From the NCBI GenBank assembly GCA_963789075.1, contig CAWBJQ010000002.1, positions 992,001 to 1,056,000 of the forward strand: a stretch of DNA of 64,000 bases. The letters run 5' to 3'. The stretch comes from DATATJ01 sp963789075 (lineage in GTDB: Bacteria > Acidobacteriota > Vicinamibacteria > Vicinamibacterales > CAVVIG01). The notes under the pieces are model-generated. The model did not search any database, had not been told where the DNA came from, and saw only the letters and a program-made list of their open reading frames with translations. The position numbers and the translations under genes are program-made. This document shows, piece after piece, positions 18,428 to 27,216 of the stretch. Each line of letters begins with the position of its first letter. Within the stretch, counting starts at the first letter, position 1.

Positions 18428-18455
18428 TTGACATAAATGACGATCGTCATATAAA
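18428..18455 (+). promoter_or_regulatory. promoter with embedded TetR operator
   Basis: TTGACA (18428-18433) and TATAAA (18450-18455) with a 16-bp spacer that is filled by the perfect palindrome ATGACGATCGTCAT (18437-18450). Repressor binding here would block polymerase; predicted autoregulation by the TetR gene at 18486. Confidence 0.75.
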
Positions 18456-18485
18456 TTGACAGAGTCATCATCCGGGAGCCAGGCC

Positions 18486-19085
18486 ATGCGAGTCAGCCGT
18501 GAAGAGTCCGCCGAAAACCGTCAGCGCATCCTCGAAGTCGCCGGAAGACTTTTCCGCGAGAGGGGATTCGAGGGGATCGGGGTAGACGGCATCATGGACG
18601 CGGCCGGCCTGACCCATGGTGGCTTCTACGGCCACTTCGGCTCCAAAGCCAACCTGGCCGACGAGGCTTGCTCCGCCGGGCTGGCGCAATCCAAACGGAA
18701 GTGGGAAACCTTCGCGCACGACTCACCCGAGGCGGCGCTGGCCGAGATCGCCCGGTCGTATTTGTCCAAACGGCACCGCGACGACCCTGGCCGCGGCTGC
18801 GTCTTCGCCGCGCTGGGCGGCGAGGTGGCCCGCAGCTCCGACGCGGTGCGCTCGACCGTCACCAAGGGGCTTCGGGCGCAGCTCGGCATCCTTGAACGCG
18901 TCGCGAAGGGTCGCTCAAAGACCGCGCGCCGGAAGCAAGCGATCACGGCACTGTCGGGCATGGTGGGAGCGATGGTCGTCGCCCGGCTGGTGAACGATTC
19001 CGCCCTGTCCGACGAAATTCTCACCGTCGCCGCGTCGGCGTTCGGTGGTCACACAGACAACAACCAGAAAAGGAACGCAAAATGA
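18486..19085 (+). CDS. TetR-family repressor
   Basis: 199 residues from ATG 18486 (MRVSREESAENRQRILEVAG). The HTH reads GIGVDGIMDAAGLTHGGFYG, a subgroup resembling NemR/AcuR-type regulators of reactive electrophile or reductase operons. The ligand domain holds GRGCVFAALGGEVARSS, a conserved Cys-containing stretch in that subgroup. Its ATGA stop overlaps the hydrolase start, so it is the first gene of the operon it probably controls. Confidence 0.88.
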   Translation: MRVSREESAENRQRILEVAGRLFRERGFEGIGVDGIMDAAGLTHGGFYGHFGSKANLADEACSAGLAQSKRKWETFAHDSPEAALAEIARSYLSKRHRDDPGRGCVFAALGGEVARSSDAVRSTVTKGLRAQLGILERVAKGRSKTARRKQAITALSGMVGAMVVARLVNDSALSDEILTVAASAFGGHTDNNQKRNAK

Positions 19086-19924
19086 CGATCGAGCTTTCTG
19101 CGCACGCGCCCACCAGCTTCATCAAAGCCAACGGCGTCACCTACGCCTACCGCCGGCTGGGTCAGCCCAGCGGCGTCCCACTCGTGTTTCTGCAGCACTT
19201 CACTGGGACCATGGACAGCTGGGATCCGCTGGTGGTCGATGGCTTCGCCCAGGCGGGGCCAGTCATCCTCTTCGACAACCAGGGCGTCAGCCGCTCCAGC
19301 GGCACTACGCCGGACACCGTGGCGGCGATGGCGAATGATGCGGTGGCGTTCATGACCGCCCTGGGATTGACGCAGGTCGATCTGTTGGGCTTTTCGCTAG
19401 GCGGGTTTATCGCGCAGGTCATCGCGGCCGAACATCCCGCGCTGGTACGGCGACTCATTCTGGCGGGCACTGGGCCCGAAGGTGGGGAAGGCATTCGGAA
19501 TCTGCCGCAAGTCCTGGAACAAGCGCAGAAGACCAGTCCGGACGACTTGCGGCGTTACCTGTTCTTCGAACAGACGGAGACGAGTCAGGACGCCGGTCGC
19601 GCCTTCCTCAAGCGTCAGGCCCAGCGGACCAGCGATCGAGATCCGGAGAGCTCACAGCAGACCGTCGGCGCTCAGTTCACCGCGATCGTGGCCTGGGGGA
19701 CGGACGGCGACCCGCGTTCTGCGCGGCGACTGCAGGAGATCACCCAGCCGGTGCTCGTCGTGAACGGCAAGAACGACATCATGGTGCCGACCCTCAACTC
19801 CTACGCCCTGTTCCAGCGGCTGCCAAACGCCCGGTTGAGTCTCTACCCGGACTCGGGGCACGGCGGTCTCTTCCAGTACGGCGCGACGTTCGTGGACGAG
19901 GGGGTCCGTTTTCTGCAGGAGTGA
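19082..19924 (+). CDS. alpha/beta hydrolase
   Basis: 280 residues. Oxyanion region LQHFTGTMDSWDP; nucleophile elbow GFSLGG with Ser105; Asp in VNGKNDIMVP and His in DSGHGG near the C-terminus complete the triad. Close to the hydrolase/chloroperoxidase-like subgroup often encoded with TetR regulators; the substrate is unknown. Overlaps the repressor gene by 4 nt; 177 bp separate it from the oxidoreductase. Confidence 0.88.
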   Translation: MTIELSAHAPTSFIKANGVTYAYRRLGQPSGVPLVFLQHFTGTMDSWDPLVVDGFAQAGPVILFDNQGVSRSSGTTPDTVAAMANDAVAFMTALGLTQVDLLGFSLGGFIAQVIAAEHPALVRRLILAGTGPEGGEGIRNLPQVLEQAQKTSPDDLRRYLFFEQTETSQDAGRAFLKRQAQRTSDRDPESSQQTVGAQFTAIVAWGTDGDPRSARRLQEITQPVLVVNGKNDIMVPTLNSYALFQRLPNARLSLYPDSGHGGLFQYGATFVDEGVRFLQE

Positions 19925-20101
19925 CCCGCCGGGCCAACTCTCGCTGACGGTCGTCGCCCGGCGAGCCTAAACGTCCGCCGGGCGGCGATCGCCACTGCAC
20001 GCCGTTCATCGCACCGAGCGAGCGACATCCGCCGATATTTCCTCGCCGAGGCGTCGAGGGTCAGCCGTTCGATTTCATCGCCACGGAAGTGAGACAACAT
20101 C

Positions 20102-21097
20102 ATGCATCTCTATCGTTTGGAAACCATCGGCAATCTCGATGGCCTCGGTGCTCGTGAGGAAGCCACGCCGGTCCCATCGGCAGGGGAGGTATTGATTCGC
20201 GTGAAGGCGAGTGCTCTCAACTTCCGCGATCTCGCCATCCTCCTGGGCAAGTCGCCATTCCCCGTGCGACCCGGAGTCGTTCCCATCTCTGACGCAGCCG
20301 GTGAAGTGGAGGCGGTCGGCCCTGACGTCTCGACACTGAAGGTGGGCGATCGTGTGGTCAGCAGGTTTTTGCCGACCTGGTACGGAGGACCGCGGACACC
20401 CAACCCGGACATGTACGGCTCCGATCGGGATGGCTGGCTCACGGAGTACAAGGTTGTTCGAGCGGAGGCGCTCTCGCTCGCTCCTTCGAACCTGACGTTC
20501 GAAGAGGCCGCATCGCTGCCATGCGCAGCGGTCACGGGCTGGTCGGCACTCGCCGGCGTTCGTGCAGGCGACACGGTGCTGACGCAGGGCTCGGGTGGCG
20601 TATCACTCTTCGCGCTCCAGCTCGCCAGACTGCTCGGAGCCCGAGTGATTGCCACTACATCCAGCGCGCAGAATGTTGAGCGGCTGAAGCTGCTCGGCGC
20701 GGACGCCGTTGTCGACTACGTCAAGAACCCGCAATGGGCGGAGGCCGTGCGCGCGTTGACGGCCGGGCGAGGCGTCGATCGGGTCGTTGACGTCGGTGGG
20801 CCTGGGACGCTGTCGGAGTCGCTCAAGGCCGTGGCGTATGGCGGCGAGATCGCACTCGTCGGCGCACTCGCGGAGAGCAAAGCCGGTCTGGATTTCATCA
20901 GCCTGTTCATGAGTCAAGCGACGCTCCGCTGCATCAGCGTCGGAAGCCGCGTCGACGTGGAAGCGATGAACCGCGCGGTCGATGCGCACGCCATGCGTCC
21001 CGTGATTGACCGCGTGTTTCCGTTCGCGGAGGCCAAATCGGCGTTTGCCCACTACGCCGGCGGGAAGGTCTTCGGCAAGATCGTGATTCGGCATTAG
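20102..21097 (+). CDS. MDR-family NAD(P)-dependent oxidoreductase
   Basis: 331 residues, medium-chain dehydrogenase/reductase fold. N-terminal GroES-like domain (EVLIRVKASALNFRDLAILL, a zinc-free quinone-oxidoreductase-like pattern with NFRD), then VLTQGSGGVSLFALQLARLL as the dinucleotide-binding loop and KVFGKIVIRH at the C-terminus. It lacks the structural-zinc cysteine cluster of classical alcohol dehydrogenases. Probably reduces quinones or enones; it fits an electrophile-detoxification operon under the TetR gene. Confidence 0.88.
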   Translation: MHLYRLETIGNLDGLGAREEATPVPSAGEVLIRVKASALNFRDLAILLGKSPFPVRPGVVPISDAAGEVEAVGPDVSTLKVGDRVVSRFLPTWYGGPRTPNPDMYGSDRDGWLTEYKVVRAEALSLAPSNLTFEEAASLPCAAVTGWSALAGVRAGDTVLTQGSGGVSLFALQLARLLGARVIATTSSAQNVERLKLLGADAVVDYVKNPQWAEAVRALTAGRGVDRVVDVGGPGTLSESLKAVAYGGEIALVGALAESKAGLDFISLFMSQATLRCISVGSRVDVEAMNRAVDAHAMRPVIDRVFPFAEAKSAFAHYAGGKVFGKIVIRH

Positions 21098-21107
21098 GAG
21101 CAGACCT

Positions 21108-22595
21108 ATGCCCGCATTCTTTGTGGCGCTGCGCGAATCTGTCCACGATCCGGAGGAGATGCGGCTGTACGCCGACAAGGCCGCCGGGTCCGCGGCTGGG
21201 CACCGCTTGGTCACCAGGGTTGCCTATGGTCGACTGCGCATGACTGAGGGTGCGCCCATCGAAGGCGCGGTCGTGCTCGAGTTTCCGACATTCGAGGAAG
21301 CTGAAGCTTGGTATGACAGCGCGGCCTATCAGGAGGCGGTCGTGCATCGGTTTCGTGGTGCGAAGTACCTGTACGTTCATCGTGCAGGGGGTCGAGTGAA
21401 GATCACCGTGCCGGTCCTCGTGACGCACGGCATGCCAACGACCGAGGCCGACGCGATCAACGCCGACCTCCTGGCGTTCCTGAACGAGCCGCATCACGCA
21501 ACCACTCGCGGTGCCAGCTCCGATTGGCGTCGAGAAGCCGAGCGCTCACTGCGCGGTAACACGTCACCCGCGGCGCCTAAAACTCCGTTTCAACAATTCC
21601 ATATGCCTTCAAGACGCGAGTTCCTATCGGATGCCATCAGAATCGGTCTCGTAACGGCCTCGACTTGGTCGATCCGGGCTGGCGAAGCTCGTTCGATGGA
21701 CGGACAATCCAACAGAAGTACCGCCAACGCTGGACGTGCAGCAACCAAGAATGCATCCCTGACGTGGGAGGTGTTCCTGTCGCCGAGCATACTCGCTATC
21801 GCGCCCGATGTGCCTCCAGGCGAAACAGCGCGGCCGTGGCCACCGATTTCGTCAACGCTGGTTTCTGGGGAGCGCGACGCGGTCCTGGTCGACACTGCTA
21901 TTACGGTCGACCAGGCGCGCGCCCTCGCGAATTGGGTGGTGGCGAGGGGCAAGAATCTGACGACGATCTACGCCCCGCATGGTCACGGCGATCATTTCTT
22001 TGGGACCGGTACACTTCTAGACCGATTTCCACGTGCCCATTTCGTCGCGCGGCCTGAAGTGATCAAGATGATGCGGCAGCAAGCATCGCGAGAGTCTCTC
22101 GAGACGTTCTGGAATCCGCGCTTTCCCAACCAGATCTCGAGTCAGGTTGCGATCGCGGAAGAGCTGACTGGAGACGTCATTGACCTGGAAGGCCACGATT
22201 TAGTCAGTCTGCCACTCGGATTCACCGATACGGCTGGCACCACCTGCCTTCACGTTCCATCCATCGGTTTGATCGTTGCGGGTGATGCCGCCTACAACGG
22301 CGGTCATCTGCATCTGTCAGAGTCACCAGATCAGCGGAAGCGTCTAGAGTGGATTGCTGCCCTCGATAAAATGGAGTCGCTTAAGCCACGCGCAGTAATC
22401 GCCGGGCACAAGCGCGTCGGAAACGATGATAGCCCTCGGATCATTGGAGAAACCAGGAAATATATCCGCGATTTCGAGCGCCTGGCCATGCAGACGACGA
22501 CCGCGCGGGAACTATATGACGAAATGCTCAAGCTGTACCCGAGTTGGATCAGCCGAGGTGCGCTCTGGAGCTCAGTGCTCGCCGTAAAACCTTGA
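21108..22595 (+). CDS. chimeric ORF: DUF1330 + hydrolase tail + Tat-type metallo-beta-lactamase
   Basis: One uninterrupted 495-residue frame with three unrelated parts. Residues 1-~98 are a complete DUF1330 domain (MPAFFVALRESVHDPEEMRL, EFPTFEEAEAWYDSAAYQEA). Residues ~99-140 (ITVPVLVTHGMPTTEADAIN, LLAFLNEP) look like the C-terminal end of an alpha/beta hydrolase. From Met166 (ATG 21603) comes MPSRREFLSDAIRIGLVTAS, an SRREFL twin-arginine-like signal, followed by an MBL-fold enzyme with HGHGDH at 291-296 and VAGDAAYNGGH later. A secreted MBL hydrolase may really start at 21603. The mosaic suggests fusion by recombination. Confidence 0.75.
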   Translation: MPAFFVALRESVHDPEEMRLYADKAAGSAAGHRLVTRVAYGRLRMTEGAPIEGAVVLEFPTFEEAEAWYDSAAYQEAVVHRFRGAKYLYVHRAGGRVKITVPVLVTHGMPTTEADAINADLLAFLNEPHHATTRGASSDWRREAERSLRGNTSPAAPKTPFQQFHMPSRREFLSDAIRIGLVTASTWSIRAGEARSMDGQSNRSTANAGRAATKNASLTWEVFLSPSILAIAPDVPPGETARPWPPISSTLVSGERDAVLVDTAITVDQARALANWVVARGKNLTTIYAPHGHGDHFFGTGTLLDRFPRAHFVARPEVIKMMRQQASRESLETFWNPRFPNQISSQVAIAEELTGDVIDLEGHDLVSLPLGFTDTAGTTCLHVPSIGLIVAGDAAYNGGHLHLSESPDQRKRLEWIAALDKMESLKPRAVIAGHKRVGNDDSPRIIGETRKYIRDFERLAMQTTTARELYDEMLKLYPSWISRGALWSSVLAVKP

Positions 22596-22677
22596 AGTTG
22601 ACACTTGTCAAGACTCTGTCGCTCGACACAGGGTCCGACGATTTGCCCGCCGGGGCCATGGCGCAGAGCGACCTGGA

Positions 22678-23604
22678 CTAGTCGGCGACGACGGGGCGCG
22701 TCGCCTTCTCATTGACGTGAAGCTGGAAGATGTCTGGCCGGGCGTAGTGTCCTACCACGTCAAAGTCGTACTTCGATCTGGAGATCTCGCCGAGGTCGAT
22801 CTCAGCCGTCAGGATGCCGTTCTGGTTGTAGAGAGGGCCGGCCAGCACCTGGCCGAGCGGCCCAATGATGGCGCTGCCGCCGCGCATGATGACGGTTTCT
22901 GGATCGTCGCCTTGCACGGCGGCGTAGTCGGTGGGGCAGTCGTCGCGGCGCAGATGCTGACAGGCGGTCAATACGAAACAGCGGCCCTCGAGGGCGACGT
23001 GCTGCATCGACGACATCCAGGTGTCGCGATCGTCAGCGGTCGGGGCGCAGTAGAGCTCGATGCCCTTACTGTACATCGTCATCCGCAGCAGCGGCATGTA
23101 GTTTTCCCAACAGATCACGGCGCCGAGCTTGCCGAGTGATGTGTCGAACACCGGCATCGTCGATCCGTCACCGTAGCCCCAGATGATGCGTTCCATGGCG
23201 GTCGGCATCACCTTCCGATGCTTGCCGAGGAGCGTCCCATCTGGTGCAAAGAACAGCGCGGTGCAGTAGAGCGTGCCGATCTCGCGTTCGATGACTCCCA
23301 ATACGAGATAGACGCCGCAGGCCTTCGCAGTCTCGGCGAGCGCAGCTGTGGCAGGTCCGGGGACATCAATCGCGCTGTCGAAATATCGCCGGAAGGCGTC
23401 GCGTCCCTCAGCCGACCGCATTCCCACGCGTGCGCCGAAGTCGAGGCCTTTCGGATACGCCGAGACAAATGCTTCGGGAAACACGACGAGCGTCGCGCCC
23501 GCCCTCGCCGCTTCAGCCGTGAGCTCGTCGATCTTCCTGAGTGTGGCGGCAGTGTCGAAGACGACAGGGGCATTTTGGACGACGGCAGCGATGAAGGTGG
23601 GCAT
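22678..23604 (-). CDS. nitrilase (carbon-nitrogen hydrolase)
   Basis: 308 residues. The catalytic triad is visible as Glu44 (VVFPEAFVSAYPKG), Lys131 (GKHRKVMPT) and Cys165 (AVICWENYMPLLR). The CWENY signature and YPKGLDFG are typical of true nitrilases, which convert nitriles to carboxylic acids plus ammonia, rather than of amidases. Intact. The -10-like TAAACT lies 9 nt before the ATG. Divergent from pirin and convergent with the chimeric MBL gene. Confidence 0.92.
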   Translation of the reverse strand: MPTFIAAVVQNAPVVFDTAATLRKIDELTAEAARAGATLVVFPEAFVSAYPKGLDFGARVGMRSAEGRDAFRRYFDSAIDVPGPATAALAETAKACGVYLVLGVIEREIGTLYCTALFFAPDGTLLGKHRKVMPTAMERIIWGYGDGSTMPVFDTSLGKLGAVICWENYMPLLRMTMYSKGIELYCAPTADDRDTWMSSMQHVALEGRCFVLTACQHLRRDDCPTDYAAVQGDDPETVIMRGGSAIIGPLGQVLAGPLYNQNGILTAEIDLGEISRSKYDFDVVGHYARPDIFQLHVNEKATRPVVAD

Positions 23605-23613
23605 GGAGACGAA

Positions 23614-23619
23614 AGTTTA
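23614..23619 (-). promoter_or_regulatory. -10 element (TAAACT) for nitrilase
   Basis: TAAACT on the minus strand, 9-nt gap to ATG 23604, no Shine-Dalgarno in the gap. Confidence 0.35.
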
Positions 23620-23726
23620 GCACCTTGGCAAGCGGTCGAACTCAGCGGTGAACCGATGCGCCGACGTCGCTCGGCCCGGCGTCATAATGAGATGAGCGGA
23701 CCGAACCAACGCTTATCGGAGGCACT

Positions 23727-24612
23727 ATGACGCCGCAACGTCGGATTGCTCGGACCGTGACCCCTCCTCTGCTGGCTCCAGGATTCATCGGCCCTGGACA
23801 TCTGGCGACGCAACTCGTCAGACCTGAGGATTTCGCGGTCGACGATCCGTTTATCCTACTGATGGACGATCATCTGGACATCGGCGATAGACCGGTCGGC
23901 GGACCGCACCCTCATGCCGGATTCGAAACAGTCACCCTCATCCTCGATGGTGCCATTTATGACGCGCGACGAAGGCGGCGTGATCAATACGGGCGAGGTG
24001 CAGTGGATGACCGCCGGCCGCGGCATCATTCACAGCGAGAACGTGGCGGCGAAGGGGAAAGTACGCCTGCTGCAACTGTGGCTGACCCTACCCAAGAGCG
24101 AGCGGTGGATGAAGCCCGGGTTTCAAGACATTCATACTGCGTCGATTCCCGTTCGCCGCGAGAAGGGCGTTCAGGTGCGTTTGTACAGCGGCGCGTCTGG
24201 CGACCGGCGTTCGACGACGCGGAATCAGGTGCCAGTCACACTGGCTGAAATCAAGCTGGATGCGGGGGCTTCTTTCGAACAGGACGTGCCGACGTCCTAC
24301 AACGGATTCGTGTTCGTGGTCAGCGGGTCCGCCCGGGTTGGTGACGACGCGGTACCGTTGAAGACCGGCCAGGTGGGCTGGCTCGATCGCCCCAAGGGTG
24401 AGGGCACCAGCGCGCTGCGCATCGTCTCTGGCGACGAGGGCGTGCGCCTCGTTCTGTATGCTGGTCAGCCGCAAGGCGACGCCATCGTCTCGCAAGGACC
24501 CTTCATCGGAGACTCCAGAGAGGACATCGTCCGCCTCCACAACGAGTATCGCGCCGGGCGATTCGAGCGCATGAGCGAGATCGCGGCCGGACACGCGAAG
24601 TCTGGTGGCTGA
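23727..24612 (+). CDS. pirin family protein, one frameshift
   Basis: Start ATG 23727 after GGAGG. The N-terminal cupin carries GGPHPHAGFETVTLILDGAI, the metal-binding His motif of pirins. At about 23963 one extra base moves the frame to DEGGVINTGEVQWMTAGRGI and IHSE, restoring the consensus without loss. The C-terminal cupin ends in FERMSEIAAGHAKSGG. About 294 residues. Bacterial pirins may have quercetinase or regulatory activity; the role here is unknown. Confidence 0.88.
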
Positions 24613-24920
24613 ACCGCCTTTCACGTCCGCGGCTCGCATATCGACTGACACACTCGCACTTCCACGTGTGCTGCTGACGGGCTGTCACCCGGCGAGCTGG
24701 TTGGCAATGCCTTCGACGCGCGTCGGGTCCACCCGGCCGGCGTGCGCGGCCACGCACTTGTGTCCCCCTGCGCAGTCACCCCTACGCGGACGACAGGATT
24801 CAGCCCGATTTCGTGGAATTTCAGGCGTGGCTCGGGATTTGCCTTGCCTTGGTACGGTTGAAGATCGCTGGAGAGGTTGCGAAGGCGAGCGGGTTCTACA
24901 CAGGCAGGAGAGGGACGTCA
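24613..24920. other. 308-bp stretch without a recognisable gene
   Basis: Open frames here give Arg/Pro/Ser-rich, non-protein-like translations on both strands. No palindrome, tRNA or repeat was seen. An in-frame GTG at 24813 could extend the next gene by 36 residues. Confidence 0.4.
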
Positions 24921-25562
24921 GTGAGCGCACGGCAAACCGCGGCGGCGAGGGGAGACGATCAAGGCGTCCGATTCGGATGGCGCGTGGTGGATGCGCTGCT
25001 GACCGCGATGGAGCGGAGCGAGCCCGGCTTGGCCGCTCACGCGCATCGTGTCGCGGACCTCGCGGCGTGCATCGGGCGGGACCTCCACTATCGCGACGCG
25101 GATCTTGGGAGGCTGCGGATCGCGGCTCTGCTGCACGACGTGGGGAAGCTCATTCTGTCGGAGTGCATTATGCACAAGAGCGGCCCACTCAACCGCCAGG
25201 AGCTAACAGCGATGCGTCTGCACCCGGAGCTCGGCTACGAGATCGCGCGGCGTGCGCCCGCGCTTGCGGATGCCGCCGAAGCGATTCTGGCGCACCACGA
25301 ATATTTCGATGGCACCGGATATCCGCGCGGTCTGCAGCAACACGACATTCCGCTCGATGCCCGCATCATCGCGGTCGCCGATGCCTTTGACGTGATCACC
25401 CATGAACGTCCGTACAAAAGCGCGAGTACTGCCTTGGATGCCGTCGTCGAAATCACCGGGTGCGCGGGGACTCAGTTCGACCCCGATGTGGTTGAATCGT
25501 TGAATCGAATGACGTCGGCCGCTGGCATCAGCGACAGGGGTCGATACGCTCTATGCGCATGA
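24921..25562 (+). CDS. HD-GYP domain protein (putative c-di-GMP phosphodiesterase)
   Basis: About 213 residues from GTG 24921 (GGAGAGGG just upstream); an extension to GTG 24813 is possible. The HD motif is LLHDVGKLILSE, preceded by HAHRVADLAACIG; the GYP signature appears as HHEYFDGTGYPRGL, and DARIIAVADAFDVITHERPY completes the metal site. No receiver or sensor domain is attached, so it is a stand-alone output domain. Confidence 0.85.
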   Translation: MSARQTAAARGDDQGVRFGWRVVDALLTAMERSEPGLAAHAHRVADLAACIGRDLHYRDADLGRLRIAALLHDVGKLILSECIMHKSGPLNRQELTAMRLHPELGYEIARRAPALADAAEAILAHHEYFDGTGYPRGLQQHDIPLDARIIAVADAFDVITHERPYKSASTALDAVVEITGCAGTQFDPDVVESLNRMTSAAGISDRGRYALCA

Positions 25563-25629
25563 GCGCAGCGCGCACATGGTTGAGTCGACAGTTTAGACGT
25601 TCCGCATCGACCGCTGGATACCCGCTCCG

Positions 25630-25911
25630 CTAAGTCGTTTCATTCCACACGTACAAGAACGCGCTATCGCTCGCCGTAGCCACGCTGCGGCCGCTCTTTC
25701 GAGTCGCACGATTCAGGGCGGATCGGACCTTTTCCTTGCTTTCCGCTAATTGCGCCAGCGGCACCTTCAGCGCGACGCCTTTCTCAATCTGATCGAGATC
25801 GGAGAGGATCTTCGTCACGATCTGTTTGTGTTTGCCATCGCGACCGTGCGGCACGTCCATCTGCGGCATGGCTTTAAAGTTCATCGGAATTTTCGCAGTC
25901 CGAGGCGCCAT
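25630..25911 (-). CDS. 93-residue conserved-looking hypothetical protein
   Basis: ATG 25911 with AAGGAG 6 nt upstream. The sequence (KIPMNFKAMPQMDVPHGRDG, KVPLAQLAESKEKVRSALNR, ATASDSAFLYVWNETT) alternates basic helix and short strands, suggesting a nucleic-acid-binding protein, but the family is unknown to me. Surrounded by ~65 and ~230 bp of non-coding, relatively AT-rich DNA. Confidence 0.6.
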   Translation of the reverse strand: MAPRTAKIPMNFKAMPQMDVPHGRDGKHKQIVTKILSDLDQIEKGVALKVPLAQLAESKEKVRSALNRATRKSGRSVATASDSAFLYVWNETT

Positions 25912-26140
25912 ACAACTCCTTAGGTGAAGTGGACACGTTAAAGTAACGTGACGGTATCGTATCCAATCGTAGCGAGTCCTGCAACTATAAGTTCAACCTC
26001 CTAAACAGGGCTCCCGTCCGTGTGGCGGCCGGATCCGGTACATGCGGCGCTAATTGAACGGATTAGCCCCGGCTAAACGTGGAGGATCCACGCCCCAAAG
26101 GAGGTAACCCGTATCACGCCGCCGCTGGTACTGTTCCTCC

Positions 26141-26353
26141 ATGAGCAAGCCGAGCCAGGCCAGGCGGAAGTCCCGGACGCATTTCGAGCAGGTTCCCCTC
26201 GAGGTCGTCAAAAAGATTGCAGTCGAAGACGTCGCCAAGACAAAAAGGGCGTCGCCTCTGAGCCTGATTGTCGCCACCGGCGGCGGTGCGATTGAAGAGG
26301 ATCGAGCTGCCGCCGGGCGGCAGCGCTTGGAGGCAGCGCCCCTCAAGAAATGA
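26141..26353 (+). CDS. 70-residue basic hypothetical protein
   Basis: MSKPSQARRKSRTHFEQVPL then EVVKKIAVEDVAKTKR; basic N-terminus, probably helical. No Shine-Dalgarno, but TACTGT ends exactly 6 nt before the ATG, the leaderless spacing seen at other genes here. An upstream hairpin CGTGGA-N3-TCCACG lies at about 26078-26092. Function unknown. Confidence 0.4.
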   Translation: MSKPSQARRKSRTHFEQVPLEVVKKIAVEDVAKTKRASPLSLIVATGGGAIEEDRAAAGRQRLEAAPLKK

Positions 26354-26388
26354 ACCGGTTATAACCAGCTAACAACAGGTCGCTCATT

Positions 26389-26970
26389 ATGGATGCTCCC
26401 CAGTCTGTGTCCGCCAGTTCGGCCGCCTATGCACACGCGGTCAAGTTCTACGACGACGACGATGCGCTCGGCAGCACGGTGGCTGAATTTCTGGCTCCCG
26501 GGCTACGAGAGCGGCTGCCCGCAATCGTCATCGCGACGCCTGAGCATTGCGCCTTGATCGCGAAGGAGCTCGCACAGCGCAGTCTCAACGTTCGTCAGCT
26601 CGAAGCGGATGGCGATCTGCGCATGCTCGATGCGGACGAAAGCCTTGCCCTGTTCATGGCCGGCAACGAGCCCGATCCCATCAGATTTCATCAGACGGTT
26701 GACGGACTGATTGAGCGAGCCTGCGAAGGCCGTCCACCCTGCCCGGTTCGAGTCTACGGGGAGATGGTCGACGTCCTGTGGAAGCGCGCGAATGCAGACG
26801 GCGCGATTCGACTGGAGATGCTCTGGAATCGTGTTGCGACGCGTACGAAGTTCTCACTTTTGTGCGGGTATGCCGTCGGCAACTTCTACAAGGAGATCAT
26901 CTCGGGGCCGACATTTCAAACGATCTGCGACCAGCACACCCACGTCCTCCCTGCGGAAAAGACGGCCTGA
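26389..26970 (+). CDS. MEDS (DcmR-type sensory) domain protein
   Basis: 193 residues, a single MEDS domain: YAHAVKFYDDDDALGSTVAE at the start, LPAIVIATPEHCALIAKELA, RVYGEMVDVLWKRANADGAI and LLCGYAVGNFYK. MEDS domains are Walker-like sensory folds found with histidine kinases and anti-sigma factors. It is followed by a PAS-GAF kinase and a SpoIIE phosphatase on the same strand. The 246 bp after it contain no recognised feature. Confidence 0.8.
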   Translation: MDAPQSVSASSAAYAHAVKFYDDDDALGSTVAEFLAPGLRERLPAIVIATPEHCALIAKELAQRSLNVRQLEADGDLRMLDADESLALFMAGNEPDPIRFHQTVDGLIERACEGRPPCPVRVYGEMVDVLWKRANADGAIRLEMLWNRVATRTKFSLLCGYAVGNFYKEIISGPTFQTICDQHTHVLPAEKTA

Positions 26971-27216
26971 TCGCGGTGTCGTCAGCGACCGGTTCCCGGT
27001 CAGGCCAGCGCAAAGGGTCCTTGTTCACATGCGTTCCCGCGCCCGCGCCCGCGACCTCGTAGCACGGTCGAGCAGCCGCGTCACAATCGGCCTGACGCAT
27101 CGGGTCAGTTGCCATTCCATCCGCCAGCCGCCGATCGAGCGGGAGCGTCACGTGCAGTCGGTGGCCGGCGCTCATCGCCCTAGACAGCGATCGAACAGCT
27201 TTCGGAGTTGGTGGAT

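Noticed and set aside
18328..18450. 40-residue minus-strand ORF (MTIVIYVKVRWYLQQALTIA...) starting inside the TetR palindrome
   Set aside because: Protein-like, but it begins within the operator, is antisense to the promoter and has no ribosome site; perhaps a relic of a gene end. Not supported enough to annotate.
22596..22677. TTGACA-CT-TGTCAA palindrome and CTGTCG stem as a terminator
   Set aside because: Arms are short or imperfect, with no U-tract; too weak to annotate.
24605..25390. Plus-strand open frame overlapping pirin and HD-GYP genes
   Set aside because: Translation is Arg-rich and motif-free; it overlaps two real genes in other frames.
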